Shown here one piece after another: positions 1-5,636 of a stretch of 6,842 nucleotides of DNA. The stretch is from Pseudomonadota bacterium (GTDB taxonomy: Bacteria > Pseudomonadota > Alphaproteobacteria > Rhizobiales > Hyphomicrobiaceae), in the NCBI GenBank assembly GCA_023416575.1, contig JAEZHL010000128.1, positions 1 to 6,842 of the forward strand, written 5' to 3'. The notes under the pieces are model-generated. The model searched no databases and had not been told where the DNA came from. It saw only the letters and a program-made list of their open reading frames with translations. The first letter of the stretch is position 1; every line of letters starts with the position of its first letter. Both the position numbers and the translations under genes were made by a program.

Positions 1-87
1 GCAGAAGCGAGCATCGGGCTGGGTAATTTCATCGCGGTTCTCCGCGCGGCACAACAATCTTGGCCGCAACGCCCGATCGGGCAGTGA
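1..87 (+). CDS. C-terminal end of an unidentified gene (5' part outside the window)
   Basis: Frame 1 is open from the window edge to a TGA at 85-87 and gives 28 residues beginning AEASIGLGNF and ending PQRPIGQ. The composition is that of a normal protein end, with a small hydrophobic/Ala stretch followed by a short Pro/Arg/Gln tail. The reading frame points toward the histidine kinase on the other strand, and a 71-base convergent gap separates them. I do not recognise the family from this fragment. A 12-base perfect palindrome (GCCCGATCGGGC, 71-82) lies just before the stop codon. It could add structure to the mRNA end, but it has no T tract after it. The piece could also be a chance open frame, since it is short and has no start in the window. 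Confidence 0.45.
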   Translation, partial: AEASIGLGNFIAVLRAAQQSWPQRPIGQ

Positions 88-91
88 GTTC

Positions 92-104
92 CGGCGCAGC
101 GCCG
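92..104. terminator. Weak hairpin in the convergent gap, possible transcript end
   Basis: CGGCG and CGCCG arms around a CAG loop form a 5-bp GC hairpin between the stop of the leftmost gene and the 3' end of the kinase gene. Neither side carries a T tract, so it is not a classical intrinsic terminator. Its position is the only argument for a role. Confidence 0.2.
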
Positions 105-158
105 AGTCTCCGTGTCTGATCAAGCATCTCGCCTGATCACGGGTGACGCGGCCGTTGC

Positions 159-1757
159 TTACCGCCTGGCGGCGGCGATGCCTGGAGTGCTGAGCGGCCG
201 CTTTAGGCGCGGCGGCCGGGCGGGAAGCGGGGCCGGCTCCACCGCGCGCACCAGGCCGCGGCCCCGCACATCGAGCTCGCCTCCTGCCTGCAGCACTCGC
301 TTGCGGGGCAGCCGGATCACCGCCTCGGTGCCTTTGCGCGGCGTCGACTGCAGCTCCAGCGAGCCGTCGTGCAAGTCGATCAGGCTCTGCACGATCGGCA
401 GCCCGAGGCCGGTGCCGCCCTCGGCCGTCCTGAGCGCCAGCGACCCCTGGCCGAAAGCCTGCATCACCTTCGGGATCTCCTCCTTGGGTATCCCTGGCCC
501 GGTGTCGCGGACACTTATGAACTGCCCGCCGTCGTCGGTCATGCCGACGGTGAGGGTGATCTGGCCGCCACGCGGCGTGAACTTCAGGGCATTGGCCAGG
601 AGGTTCAGACAGATCTGGCGGATGGCGCGTTCGTCGGCCCAGACCTGGGGCAGGGTATCGTCGAGCACCTCGATCACCTGCTGCCCCTTGCCCTCGGCTC
701 TCAGCTTCAGGAGGCGGTGGCATTCGTTGACGATATCGACCAGCCGCACGGCTTCCTCGTTGAGCTCGTAGCGACCCGCCTCGATACGCGACAGGTCCAG
801 GATCTCATTGATCAGCTTGAGAAGATGGCTGCCGCTCTGGTGAATGTTCTCGGCATACTCCTTGTATGTGTCGTTGGAGAGCGGTCCCATGATCTCGGCC
901 TTCATCACCTCCGAGAAGCCGAGGATGGCGTTGAGTGGCGTGCGCAACTCGTGACTCATGGTGGCGAGGAATCGCGATTTGGCGGCATTGGCGGCCTCGG
1001 CGCGGCGGCGCGCTTCGTCCGACATGGCCGTGGCCTCCTCCAGCTCGGCGATGAGGTCGTCCTTCTCCGCACGCAGCTCGATCATGGCGAGCGTGGTGCG
1101 GCTCAGGCCCTTGGCCAGGAAGACGAAATGGATGTGGACCCCGACCGCCATCAGGGCGAGCGCGAGATACAGCATGTCCTCGAGCAGCAGGAACCGTGCC
1201 GCGACAGCGACCGTCATCGGAACTGTGCCCACGTAGAGAATGGGCATGACAGTCGAGGCGGACGTCATGCGGATTGCCATCACGACGATCAGGGCCGCGA
1301 ACACGAAGATGTTCGACAACACCTGATGGTTGTGCGGGAGCGCCTCGGTCGCGCCGGCTCCGACGAGCACGAAGCCGGCCCACGCGGCACCATTGATCGC
1401 TTCGACCATGATGAAGCGGCGGCGCCAGGCGGCGGTGTCGATCGCCGCCACTGGTAGAGACAGGAAGCGGCAACAGCATTCCAGCAGCACAATCCTGACG
1501 GAGACGATCACGAACAACCAGACGATCGGCTCGCTCCACGGCGCCCAGAACATCGACGCCAGCGCGAATGCGACCGCGAGCAGCAGGATCGTCGCCTGGG
1601 ACGACAGCTCGTTACGCACGAACATGGCCAGCAGATCGTACGCGAGCTCAGGCCGCGCGTTCTCGTTCGCCAGCCGCTCGCGCAGCTGACGGAAAAGCGG
1701 GCCGGCATCGCTGATGCGGAAGATGCGTTCCGGCATGATCTTGGACACGATTGCCAT
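159..1757 (-). CDS. Membrane-bound sensor histidine kinase, PleC/PdhS-like core
   Basis: This 532-residue protein probably senses a signal at or in the inner membrane and autophosphorylates on histidine. The N-terminal ~50 residues look cytoplasmic. About six hydrophobic segments follow (roughly 55-72, 77-93, 118-135, 146-163, 169-190, 194-214), then a charged, probably coiled-coil linker (217-262). The HisKA H-box MSHELRTPLNAILGFSE places the phospho-acceptor at His269. The ATPase domain has the N-box NLLANALKF (Asn389), the G1 box DTGPGIP (418-424), an F-box around Phe435 and the G2 box GGTGLGLPI (447-455). All catalytic boxes are intact. The H-box and the following FSEVMK...GPL and INEILDLSRIEAG segments resemble the alphaproteobacterial PleC/DivJ/PdhS group. 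No PAS domain, receiver domain or adjacent response regulator is visible, so the partner is unknown. The last ~45 residues form an Arg/Pro-rich tail beyond the usual kinase end. The ATG at 1757 is preceded only by a weak GGCGGA; Met8 is an alternative start. Confidence 0.95.
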   Translation of the reverse strand: MAIVSKIMPERIFRISDAGPLFRQLRERLANENARPELAYDLLAMFVRNELSSQATILLLAVAFALASMFWAPWSEPIVWLFVIVSVRIVLLECCCRFLSLPVAAIDTAAWRRRFIMVEAINGAAWAGFVLVGAGATEALPHNHQVLSNIFVFAALIVVMAIRMTSASTVMPILYVGTVPMTVAVAARFLLLEDMLYLALALMAVGVHIHFVFLAKGLSRTTLAMIELRAEKDDLIAELEEATAMSDEARRRAEAANAAKSRFLATMSHELRTPLNAILGFSEVMKAEIMGPLSNDTYKEYAENIHQSGSHLLKLINEILDLSRIEAGRYELNEEAVRLVDIVNECHRLLKLRAEGKGQQVIEVLDDTLPQVWADERAIRQICLNLLANALKFTPRGGQITLTVGMTDDGGQFISVRDTGPGIPKEEIPKVMQAFGQGSLALRTAEGGTGLGLPIVQSLIDLHDGSLELQSTPRKGTEAVIRLPRKRVLQAGGELDVRGRGLVRAVEPAPLPARPPRLKRPLSTPGIAAARR

Positions 1758-1940
1758 GGGTCCGCCGTGAGGGGCTCTGCGCTCTTGGGTTGAGGATTCC
1801 GTCCTGGCCGGCGCGGGTCGGGTCTCCTTCGGCTCGTCCTCAAGTGAGCCTGGAACTTCCTAATTCCGCGTTTACTTCAAGGCCGCTGCCGCTGCGATCG
1901 CACCCGGTGTGGTAAAGCCGTGACGACGGAGGTTAGGTCA

Positions 1941-1960
1941 GGTGGAGGTCCAGCCTCACC
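1941..1960. other. Hairpin-forming inverted repeat upstream of the GST gene
   Basis: GGTGGAGG (1941-1948) can pair with CCTCACC (1954-1960) around a TCCAG loop. This gives 7 bp with a single bulged G at 1944. It lies about 130 bases before the GST start and could be an operator or leader structure. It has no T tract, so it is not a terminator. A hairpin of this size can arise by chance in GC-rich DNA. Confidence 0.3.
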
Positions 1961-2075
1961 CCAGAAAGTCGAAGTTTCGTACCGCGCCGGCACACGCTGA
2001 GGGGGATTGGCGCAAGTCCCGGGCCGTGGAAGACTGCACTTTGGTCGAGATAGGAAAACGCCCATCACCCGTGCC

Positions 2076-2081
2076 GAGGAG
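2076..2081 (+). promoter_or_regulatory. Ribosome binding site that sets the GST start
   Basis: GAGGAG lies six bases (AAGCCC) before the GTG at 2088, which is near-ideal spacing for a Shine-Dalgarno site. It decides for the GTG start over the TTG 81 bases upstream. Confidence 0.75.
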
Positions 2082-2087
2082 AAGCCC

Positions 2088-2699
2088 GTGAAAATCATCG
2101 ATCAGGCCCGCGCACCCAATCCCCGCCGGGTGCGAATTTTCCTGGCGGAGAAGGGGATCACGGTTCCCTACGAGCAACTCGATCTCGGCAAGCTGGAGCA
2201 TCGGTCGTCGGAGTTCACCGCGCAGAACCCCTTCCAGCAGGTGCCGGTGCTGATCCTCGATGACGGGACGGCCATCAGCGAGAGCGTCGCCATCTGCCGC
2301 TATTTCGAGGAGCTGCAACCCGAGCCCGCCCTGTTCGGCCGCGGCGCGATGGGCCGCGTCATGGTCGATATGTGGCAGCGGCGCATGGAGCTCGGCCTGC
2401 TCCAACCCGTCGCCCACTGCTTCCGGCACTCGCACCCGGCCATGGCGGAGCTCGAGAAGCCCCAGGTCCGGGAGTGGGCGGAGGTGAACCGGCCGCGCGC
2501 GCTGAAGGTTCTTCGCTGGCTCGACACCGAGCTTGCCGGGCGCCGGTATATCGCGGGCGATGAGTATACGATCGCCGACATCACGGCACTCGTGGCCGTT
2601 CAGTTCATGAAGCCGGCGCGGATCGAGCGCCCGGATGATCTCAGGCACGTTGCCCGCTGGTACGAGGAAGTCTCCTCGCGTCCCAGCGCTGCAGCCTGA
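2088..2699 (+). CDS. Glutathione S-transferase family protein
   Basis: This 203-residue cytosolic protein has the length and two-domain layout of bacterial GSTs. The N-terminal thioredoxin-like domain (about 1-76) begins KIIDQARAPNPRRVRIFLAEKG. The cis-Pro loop is QQVPVL (Pro53), and the glutathione gamma-glutamyl site is ESVAI (Glu65, Ser66). The C-terminal helical domain carries the N-capping motif YTIADI (160-165). The usual Ser/Cys near residue 9 is Ala here (ARAPNPRRVR), so catalysis may use another residue, or the protein may act mainly as a binder or disulfide reductase. This variant is, as I recall, common in related proteins. The GTG start is chosen for its strong ribosome site and because it places the first beta strand at the N-terminus. 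It is the first gene of a tight + strand unit, with 16 bases to the next start. The natural substrate cannot be read from the sequence. Confidence 0.93.
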   Translation: MKIIDQARAPNPRRVRIFLAEKGITVPYEQLDLGKLEHRSSEFTAQNPFQQVPVLILDDGTAISESVAICRYFEELQPEPALFGRGAMGRVMVDMWQRRMELGLLQPVAHCFRHSHPAMAELEKPQVREWAEVNRPRALKVLRWLDTELAGRRYIAGDEYTIADITALVAVQFMKPARIERPDDLRHVARWYEEVSSRPSAAA

Positions 2700-2715
2700 G
2701 CGTCGGGGAGAGATC

Positions 2716-3459
2716 ATGAGACTGACAATGATCGGCAGCGGCGACGCCTTCGGATCCGGTGGCCGCCTGCAAACCTGCTTCCCCGTCGCGACCGGGGAGG
2801 GGGCGTTCCTGATCGACTGCGGCGCCACAGCGCTGATCGGTCTCAACCGGCAGGGCATTGATCCCAATACAATCGGTACGATCTACATCACGCACCTCCA
2901 CGGCGATCATTTCAGCGGGCTGGTTTGGTTCTTGATGCATGCCAATTTCATGAGCCGCCGCACGGAGCCGCTGACCATCGCGGGTCCGCCGGGCATCGAG
3001 AAGCGGCTGTGGGCGGCGTCCGAGGTGCTGTTTCCGGGCTCGAGCAGCAACGCGCGGCGCTATGAGCTGAAGTTCGCCGAGTATCACATCGGCCCACCAA
3101 TGCAGATCGGACCGGCGACCGTCACCGCCTATGAGGTTCGCCATCCGTCGGGGGCGCCGTCCTGCGCGCTGCGGCTCGAGTCGGGTGGCCGCACGCTGTC
3201 CTATTCCGGCGATACGGAGTGGGTCGAGGCCCTTATCCCCTGCGCCACCGGGGCGGATCTCTTCATCGCCGAGTGCTACGGCTACGACAAATCGGTGCCG
3301 TATCACACGAACTGGAAGACGCTGGAACAGAACCTTCCCCGGCTCGGTGCGAGCCGAGTGCTCATCACCCACATGAATGCGCAGATGCTGGCGCGGCACG
3401 AGGAAGCCCGCGCGGCGGGTGTGCTGGTTGCAGAGGATGGTCTCGAGGTCGATGTCTGA
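2716..3459 (+). CDS. MBL-fold metallo-hydrolase, RNase Z-like
   Basis: This 247-residue predicted hydrolase belongs to the metallo-beta-lactamase superfamily and should bind two metal ions, usually zinc. The signature THLHGDH gives His60, His62, Asp64 and His65. The other ligands are visible as His143 (EVRHPSG), Asp166 (SGDT) and His219 (ITHMN), so the active site is complete. The order of motifs and the opening MIGSGDAFGSGGR resemble RNase Z and arylsulfatase-type members. The protein is shorter than typical bacterial RNase Z (about 300 residues), and I see no insertion that looks like the tRNA-gripping arm. It may therefore be a general phosphodiesterase or sulfatase-like enzyme rather than the tRNA 3'-processing nuclease. 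The ATG at 2716 has GGGGAG (2705-2710) five bases upstream; the longer frame from 2635 would run inside the GST gene. Its last 8 bases overlap the start of the next gene, which suggests translational coupling. Confidence 0.93.
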   Translation: MRLTMIGSGDAFGSGGRLQTCFPVATGEGAFLIDCGATALIGLNRQGIDPNTIGTIYITHLHGDHFSGLVWFLMHANFMSRRTEPLTIAGPPGIEKRLWAASEVLFPGSSSNARRYELKFAEYHIGPPMQIGPATVTAYEVRHPSGAPSCALRLESGGRTLSYSGDTEWVEALIPCATGADLFIAECYGYDKSVPYHTNWKTLEQNLPRLGASRVLITHMNAQMLARHEEARAAGVLVAEDGLEVDV

Positions 3460-4114
3460 ACGACGGCAGGCGGAACGCGATCTGGAGGCGCTGCTGAAGC
3501 GCATCCGGAGCTGCCGCCACTGTCGTGACACGACCGACCGTCGGCCGCTGCCGCATGAGCCGCACCCTGTTCTCAGGGTCAGCCCGACAGCCCGAATCGC
3601 CATCTGCGGCCAGGCGCCGGGCACGCGCGTCCATGCCTCCGGCGTGCCGTTCACGGACCCCTCGGGGGACCGGCTGCGGGCGTGGATGGGCGTGACCAGC
3701 GACGAGTTCTACGACACCAGCCGCATTGCGATCGTGCCCATGGGCTTCTGCTTCCCGGGGCAGGACGCCAAGGGGGGCGATCTGCCGCCACGGCCGGAAT
3801 GCGCGCGGCTATGGCGCGATGAGGTGTTCGCCAGATTGCCGGCCTTGGAGCTTGTGCTCCTGGTCGGCCAGTATGCCCAGCGCTGGCATCTCGGCGCCAC
3901 TGGCAGGCGGGGGCTGACGGAGACGGTTCGGGACTGGCGGGCGGTGATGGCCGCCTCCGGCCGGCGCCAATACCTGCCGCTACCTCACCCCTCCTGGCGC
4001 AACAACGCCTGGGTCAAGAAGCACCCCTGGTTCGAGGCGGAATTGCTGCCGGTGCTCCGGAGTTCGGTGCGGCAGGTCCTCGACGGTCAGGGCCGGCGGA
4101 AAGCGGTCGCCTAG
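3452..4114 (+). CDS. Uracil-DNA glycosylase superfamily protein, probable Fe-S member
   Basis: This 220-residue protein has the UDG superfamily layout. Motif 1 is GQAPG (53-57), followed by GVPFTDPSGDRLRAWMG, which parallels the GxPFxGxAGxLL segment of family 4 enzymes. A central LLVGQYAQ strand and a C-terminal LPLPHPSWRNN motif (His179) complete it. Four cysteines sit at Cys21-x2-Cys24 and Cys100-x16-Cys117, a spacing like the [4Fe-4S] ligands of family 4 UDGs. The probable role is removing uracil or another damaged base from DNA. Family 4 has Glu in GEAPG where this protein has Gln54, so its chemistry may differ. I recall similar uncharacterised proteins in Pseudomonas and other proteobacteria with the same GQAPG and SGDLPPRPEC segments. 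The ATG at 3452 lies within the end of the MBL gene (ATGTCTGA), implying coupled translation; the upstream Met in the same frame is inside the MBL gene and gives an Arg-rich start unlike the family. The stop is in a CTAG shared with the convergent SDR gene. Confidence 0.88.
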   Translation: MSERRQAERDLEALLKRIRSCRHCRDTTDRRPLPHEPHPVLRVSPTARIAICGQAPGTRVHASGVPFTDPSGDRLRAWMGVTSDEFYDTSRIAIVPMGFCFPGQDAKGGDLPPRPECARLWRDEVFARLPALELVLLVGQYAQRWHLGATGRRGLTETVRDWRAVMAASGRRQYLPLPHPSWRNNAWVKKHPWFEAELLPVLRSSVRQVLDGQGRRKAVA

Positions 4115-4815
4115 CTGATCGACCGCATCAACCCGCCATCGACCCGGATGTTCTGGCCGGTGATGTAGGCCGCTCCTTCCGACGCCAGGAACGCGACCGT
4201 CGCGGCGATCTCCTCCGTCGTCCCGTATCTGCGCATCGGAACACTTTGGCGACGCTCCTCGGTCGCCGGCAGGCTGTCGATCCACCCGGGCAGGACGTTG
4301 TTCATGCGGACGTTGTCGGCAGCATACTGGTCCGCGAACAGCTTGGTGAAGGCGGCAAGCCCGGCCCGGAATACGGCCGATGTCGGAAACATGGCGCTCG
4401 GCTCGAAGGCCCACGCGGTCGAGATGTTGATGATCGCGCCGTTCTTCTGCTTCGCCATGACGGGAGCAATGAGGCGCGCCGACCGGATAACGTTCATCAG
4501 GTAGACGTCGAGGCCCGTGTGCCATTGCGCGTCGGTCAGCTCGAGAACGGGCGCGCGGGGGCCATGGCCGGCGCTGTTGACCAGCACGTCAATGCGGCCC
4601 CAGCGATCCAAGGTCAGGTCGACGAGGCGCTTGAGATCGTCGTTGGACTGGTTCGACCCGGTGACGCCGATGCCGCCGAGCTCCTGCGCCAGAGCTTCGC
4701 CCTTGCCGGAGGACGAGAGGACCGCCACCCGGAAGCCCTCTTGAGCCAGCTTCCGCGCGGCCGCTGCGCCCATGCCGCTGCCGCCCGCGGTCACGACCGC
4801 AACTTTCTCACCCAT
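4111..4815 (-). CDS. SDR family protein with atypical active site
   Basis: This 234-residue protein has the classical short-chain dehydrogenase/reductase fold. The N-terminal nucleotide-binding motif is TAGGSGMG (9-16, TGxxxGxG type). NSAG (80-83) matches the NNAG motif, with Asn108 on helix 4 and Ser132 (INIST) at the catalytic serine position. The C-terminal end, YITGQNIRVDGGL, is typical of classical SDRs. Where YxxxK is expected, the sequence is SAVFR (146-150) before AGLAAFTK, so the catalytic Tyr and Lys appear to be Ser and Arg. It may be a non-redox or altered enzyme, although the rest of the fold is well preserved and the frame is intact, so it is not a decayed gene. I recall close relatives with the same FPTSAVFRAG segment, which suggests a conserved variant. 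Residues 34-40 (SSSGKGE) after beta-2 may set cofactor preference. GGGAGG lies six bases before the ATG. It is co-directional with the phosphatase-like gene 106 bases upstream. Confidence 0.9.
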   Translation of the reverse strand: MGEKVAVVTAGGSGMGAAAARKLAQEGFRVAVLSSSGKGEALAQELGGIGVTGSNQSNDDLKRLVDLTLDRWGRIDVLVNSAGHGPRAPVLELTDAQWHTGLDVYLMNVIRSARLIAPVMAKQKNGAIINISTAWAFEPSAMFPTSAVFRAGLAAFTKLFADQYAADNVRMNNVLPGWIDSLPATEERRQSVPMRRYGTTEEIAATVAFLASEGAAYITGQNIRVDGGLMRSIS

Positions 4816-4821
4816 GCCTCG

Positions 4822-4827
4822 CCTCCC
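4822..4827 (-). promoter_or_regulatory. Ribosome binding site of the SDR gene
   Basis: On the - strand GGGAGG stands six bases (CGAGGC) before the ATG at 4815. It is a strong Shine-Dalgarno match and fixes that start. Confidence 0.75.
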
Positions 4828-4851
4828 GAATCAGCCCTCTGGCCACATGCC

Positions 4852-4865
4852 ATGCGCGGGCGCAT
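4852..4865. repeat. Perfect inverted repeat between the phosphatase and SDR genes
   Basis: ATGCGC and GCGCAT flank a two-base centre (GG), giving a 14-base dyad within the 106-base gap. It lies 36 bases upstream of the SDR start. It could be a protein-binding site or a short hairpin at the end of the upstream transcript. No T tract follows on either strand. A chance occurrence is possible. Confidence 0.3.
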
Positions 4866-4921
4866 CCCGCAATCCTCGCGCATCATCCCGTTGTCGCTGG
4901 AATCACCCCCTCGGGCGGCTC

Positions 4922-5434
4922 TCAGGCCACGGCCATTTCACCCCCGGGTGGGAGCAGGTCGGCCTCCCGGCAGTCCAGCGCCGGGCTGGAGCCGAGCCAA
5001 CGCTTGCGATCGGCCTGCGCTTCGAGGTCGTCGCGCAGGAAGTCGAGATCGAACCCGGCCTTCTCCAGCGCCGCGAGCACGCAGTCGACCGTATCGCTGC
5101 GGACACTGGCGGCGGCCCAGAGAATGGCCGAGCGCAGGCCGGTCTTGCAGTGGGCGATGACGGGGCCCTCGAGTGTGTTCAGCGCATCGGCCATGAGCTC
5201 GACCACGGGGTCGCTGAAGAGGTCGTGCTTGGCGGCCGGGATGTGCTGGAACCGCAACCCCGCGCGCCACGCGAGCACGGCTTCCTCGCGTCCCGTCATC
5301 TGGCCGTCTTCCTCATGATCCGGACGATTGCTGATCACGGACTTGAATCCGAGCTCCGCGAACGCTGCGAAATCCTCCGGGGAGGGCGCATCCGTCACTG
5401 CGAAGTTCGGGGTGATGTAAGTGATGTTTCCCAT
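4922..5434 (-). CDS. BLH/DUF442 family phosphatase-like protein (beta-lactamase hydrolase-like)
   Basis: This 170-residue protein matches the DUF442/TIGR01244 family, whose members have a cysteine-dependent phosphatase fold. It opens with a strand-rich segment and a TPNFAVTDAPSPEDF stretch typical of the family. It then has SVISNRPDHEE (Asn-Arg-Pro-Asp at 36-39) and the active-site loop IAHCKTGLRSA, giving Cys96 as nucleophile and Arg101 as phosphate-binding Arg. The Cys-to-Arg spacing is C-x4-R; I recall this spacing in other DUF442 proteins, unlike the C-x5-R of classical tyrosine phosphatases. In several bacteria this domain is encoded with or fused to sulfur dioxygenases and rhodaneses in sulfide-response operons such as bigR. 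Here it stands alone. It is divergent from the Lrp-type gene and lies upstream of the SDR gene in the same direction, so the two may be co-transcribed. The ATG at 5434 has only an AAGG about ten bases upstream. The true substrate is unknown. Confidence 0.88.
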   Translation of the reverse strand: MGNITYITPNFAVTDAPSPEDFAAFAELGFKSVISNRPDHEEDGQMTGREEAVLAWRAGLRFQHIPAAKHDLFSDPVVELMADALNTLEGPVIAHCKTGLRSAILWAAASVRSDTVDCVLAALEKAGFDLDFLRDDLEAQADRKRWLGSSPALDCREADLLPPGGEMAVA

Positions 5435-5461
5435 TGGCGGATGACCTTGAGTCTAGCTGGT

Positions 5462-5477
5462 GCAGGATCGAACCTGC
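5462..5477. repeat. Inverted repeat in the phosphatase/Lrp divergent promoter region
   Basis: GCAGG (5462-5466) and CCTGC (5473-5477) are separated by six bases (ATCGAA). The dyad lies 27 bases upstream of the phosphatase start and could be an operator for that gene. Read on the - strand it looks like a tRNA T-arm (GCAGG-TTCGAT-CCTGC), but its loop is one base short and no matching acceptor strand is found. Confidence 0.35.
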
Positions 5478-5536
5478 TGATTGCGGAGGATTATGGGACT
5501 GTTCGCGCATCCGGACAACCCGTCGCACGGGCTTGT

Positions 5537-5553
5537 TTGGAAAAAAATACCAA
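5537..5553. promoter_or_regulatory. AT-rich dyad, candidate Lrp/AsnC-type operator
   Basis: TTGG (5537-5540) and CCAA (5550-5553) flank a nine-base A/T-only centre (AAAAAAATA). This gives a 17-base dyad in otherwise very GC-rich DNA. Lrp/AsnC regulators commonly bind AT-rich palindromes of about this size and control their own genes. It lies between the two divergent genes, 84 bases before the proposed Lrp ATG and 103 bases before the phosphatase start, so it could serve either. The A tract could instead be promoter DNA such as an UP-like element. Confidence 0.4.
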
Positions 5554-5572
5554 CTTGGCGCGGCCCTCTGCT

Positions 5573-5581
5573 AGGAAAGGA
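5573..5581 (+). promoter_or_regulatory. Strong purine-rich ribosome site before an alternative GTG start of the Lrp-type gene
   Basis: AGGAAAGGA is followed after four bases by GTG at 5586, in frame with the Lrp-type gene. This would add 17 residues before the family's usual N-terminus. The ATG at 5637 has only GGGG five bases upstream. The ribosome site favours the GTG; the family length favours the ATG. Confidence 0.4.
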
Positions 5582-5636
5582 AAACGTGTTGCGCGGTTCG
5601 CGCTCTGAAGAACAGTTTCTCACCACCGGGGCACAC

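Larger units (their letters stand above)
1758..2087. other. Divergent intergenic region between kinase and GST genes
   Basis: This 330-base stretch has no convincing gene. It should hold the promoters for the kinase (leftward) and for the GST/MBL/UDG unit (rightward). I find no clear sigma-70 pair on either strand. A TTGAAG on the - strand (1874-1879) is a possible -35 for the kinase, but no good -10 follows it. The region contains a 10-base perfect palindrome, TGCGATCGCA (1893-1902), and a hairpin at 1941-1960. A TTG at 2007 opens the GST frame early, but it lacks a properly spaced ribosome site and the added residues do not match the family. Confidence 0.6.

Noticed and set aside
117..139. 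Pair of TGATCA repeats near the 3' end of the kinase gene
   Set aside because: Each is a common 6-base palindrome. The stem they could form is only 6 bp with an 11-base loop and no T tract.
369..1457. Long + strand open frame (362 codons) antisense to the histidine kinase
   Set aside because: It is Arg/Gly/His-rich without a recognisable fold and lies fully inside a kinase gene with all its motifs. High GC commonly keeps the antisense frame open.
1852..1872. Extracytoplasmic sigma (EcfG-type) promoter, GGAAC followed by CGTT
   Set aside because: The spacer is 12 bases, whereas about 16-17 is expected.
1893..1902. Perfect palindrome TGCGATCGCA as a regulatory site
   Set aside because: A 10-base GC-rich palindrome is plausible by chance, and there is no second copy or placement argument.
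1956..2867. - strand open frame (303 codons) across the GST gene and the start of the MBL gene
   Set aside because: It spans two real genes on the other strand, has no family motif and has the composition of a GC-rich shadow.
2641..3654. - strand open frame (337 codons) across the MBL and UDG-type genes
   Set aside because: Its product is Arg-rich without motifs, and the opposite strand carries two well-supported genes with conserved active sites.
4246..5160. + strand open frame (304 codons) across the SDR and DUF442 genes
   Set aside because: It has no conserved motif and crosses two supported - strand genes and the gap between them.
5440..5500. tRNA or tmRNA 3' end on the - strand
   Set aside because: The T-loop is six rather than seven bases, and no AGCTGGT-type partner for the acceptor strand or proper anticodon arm is found upstream.
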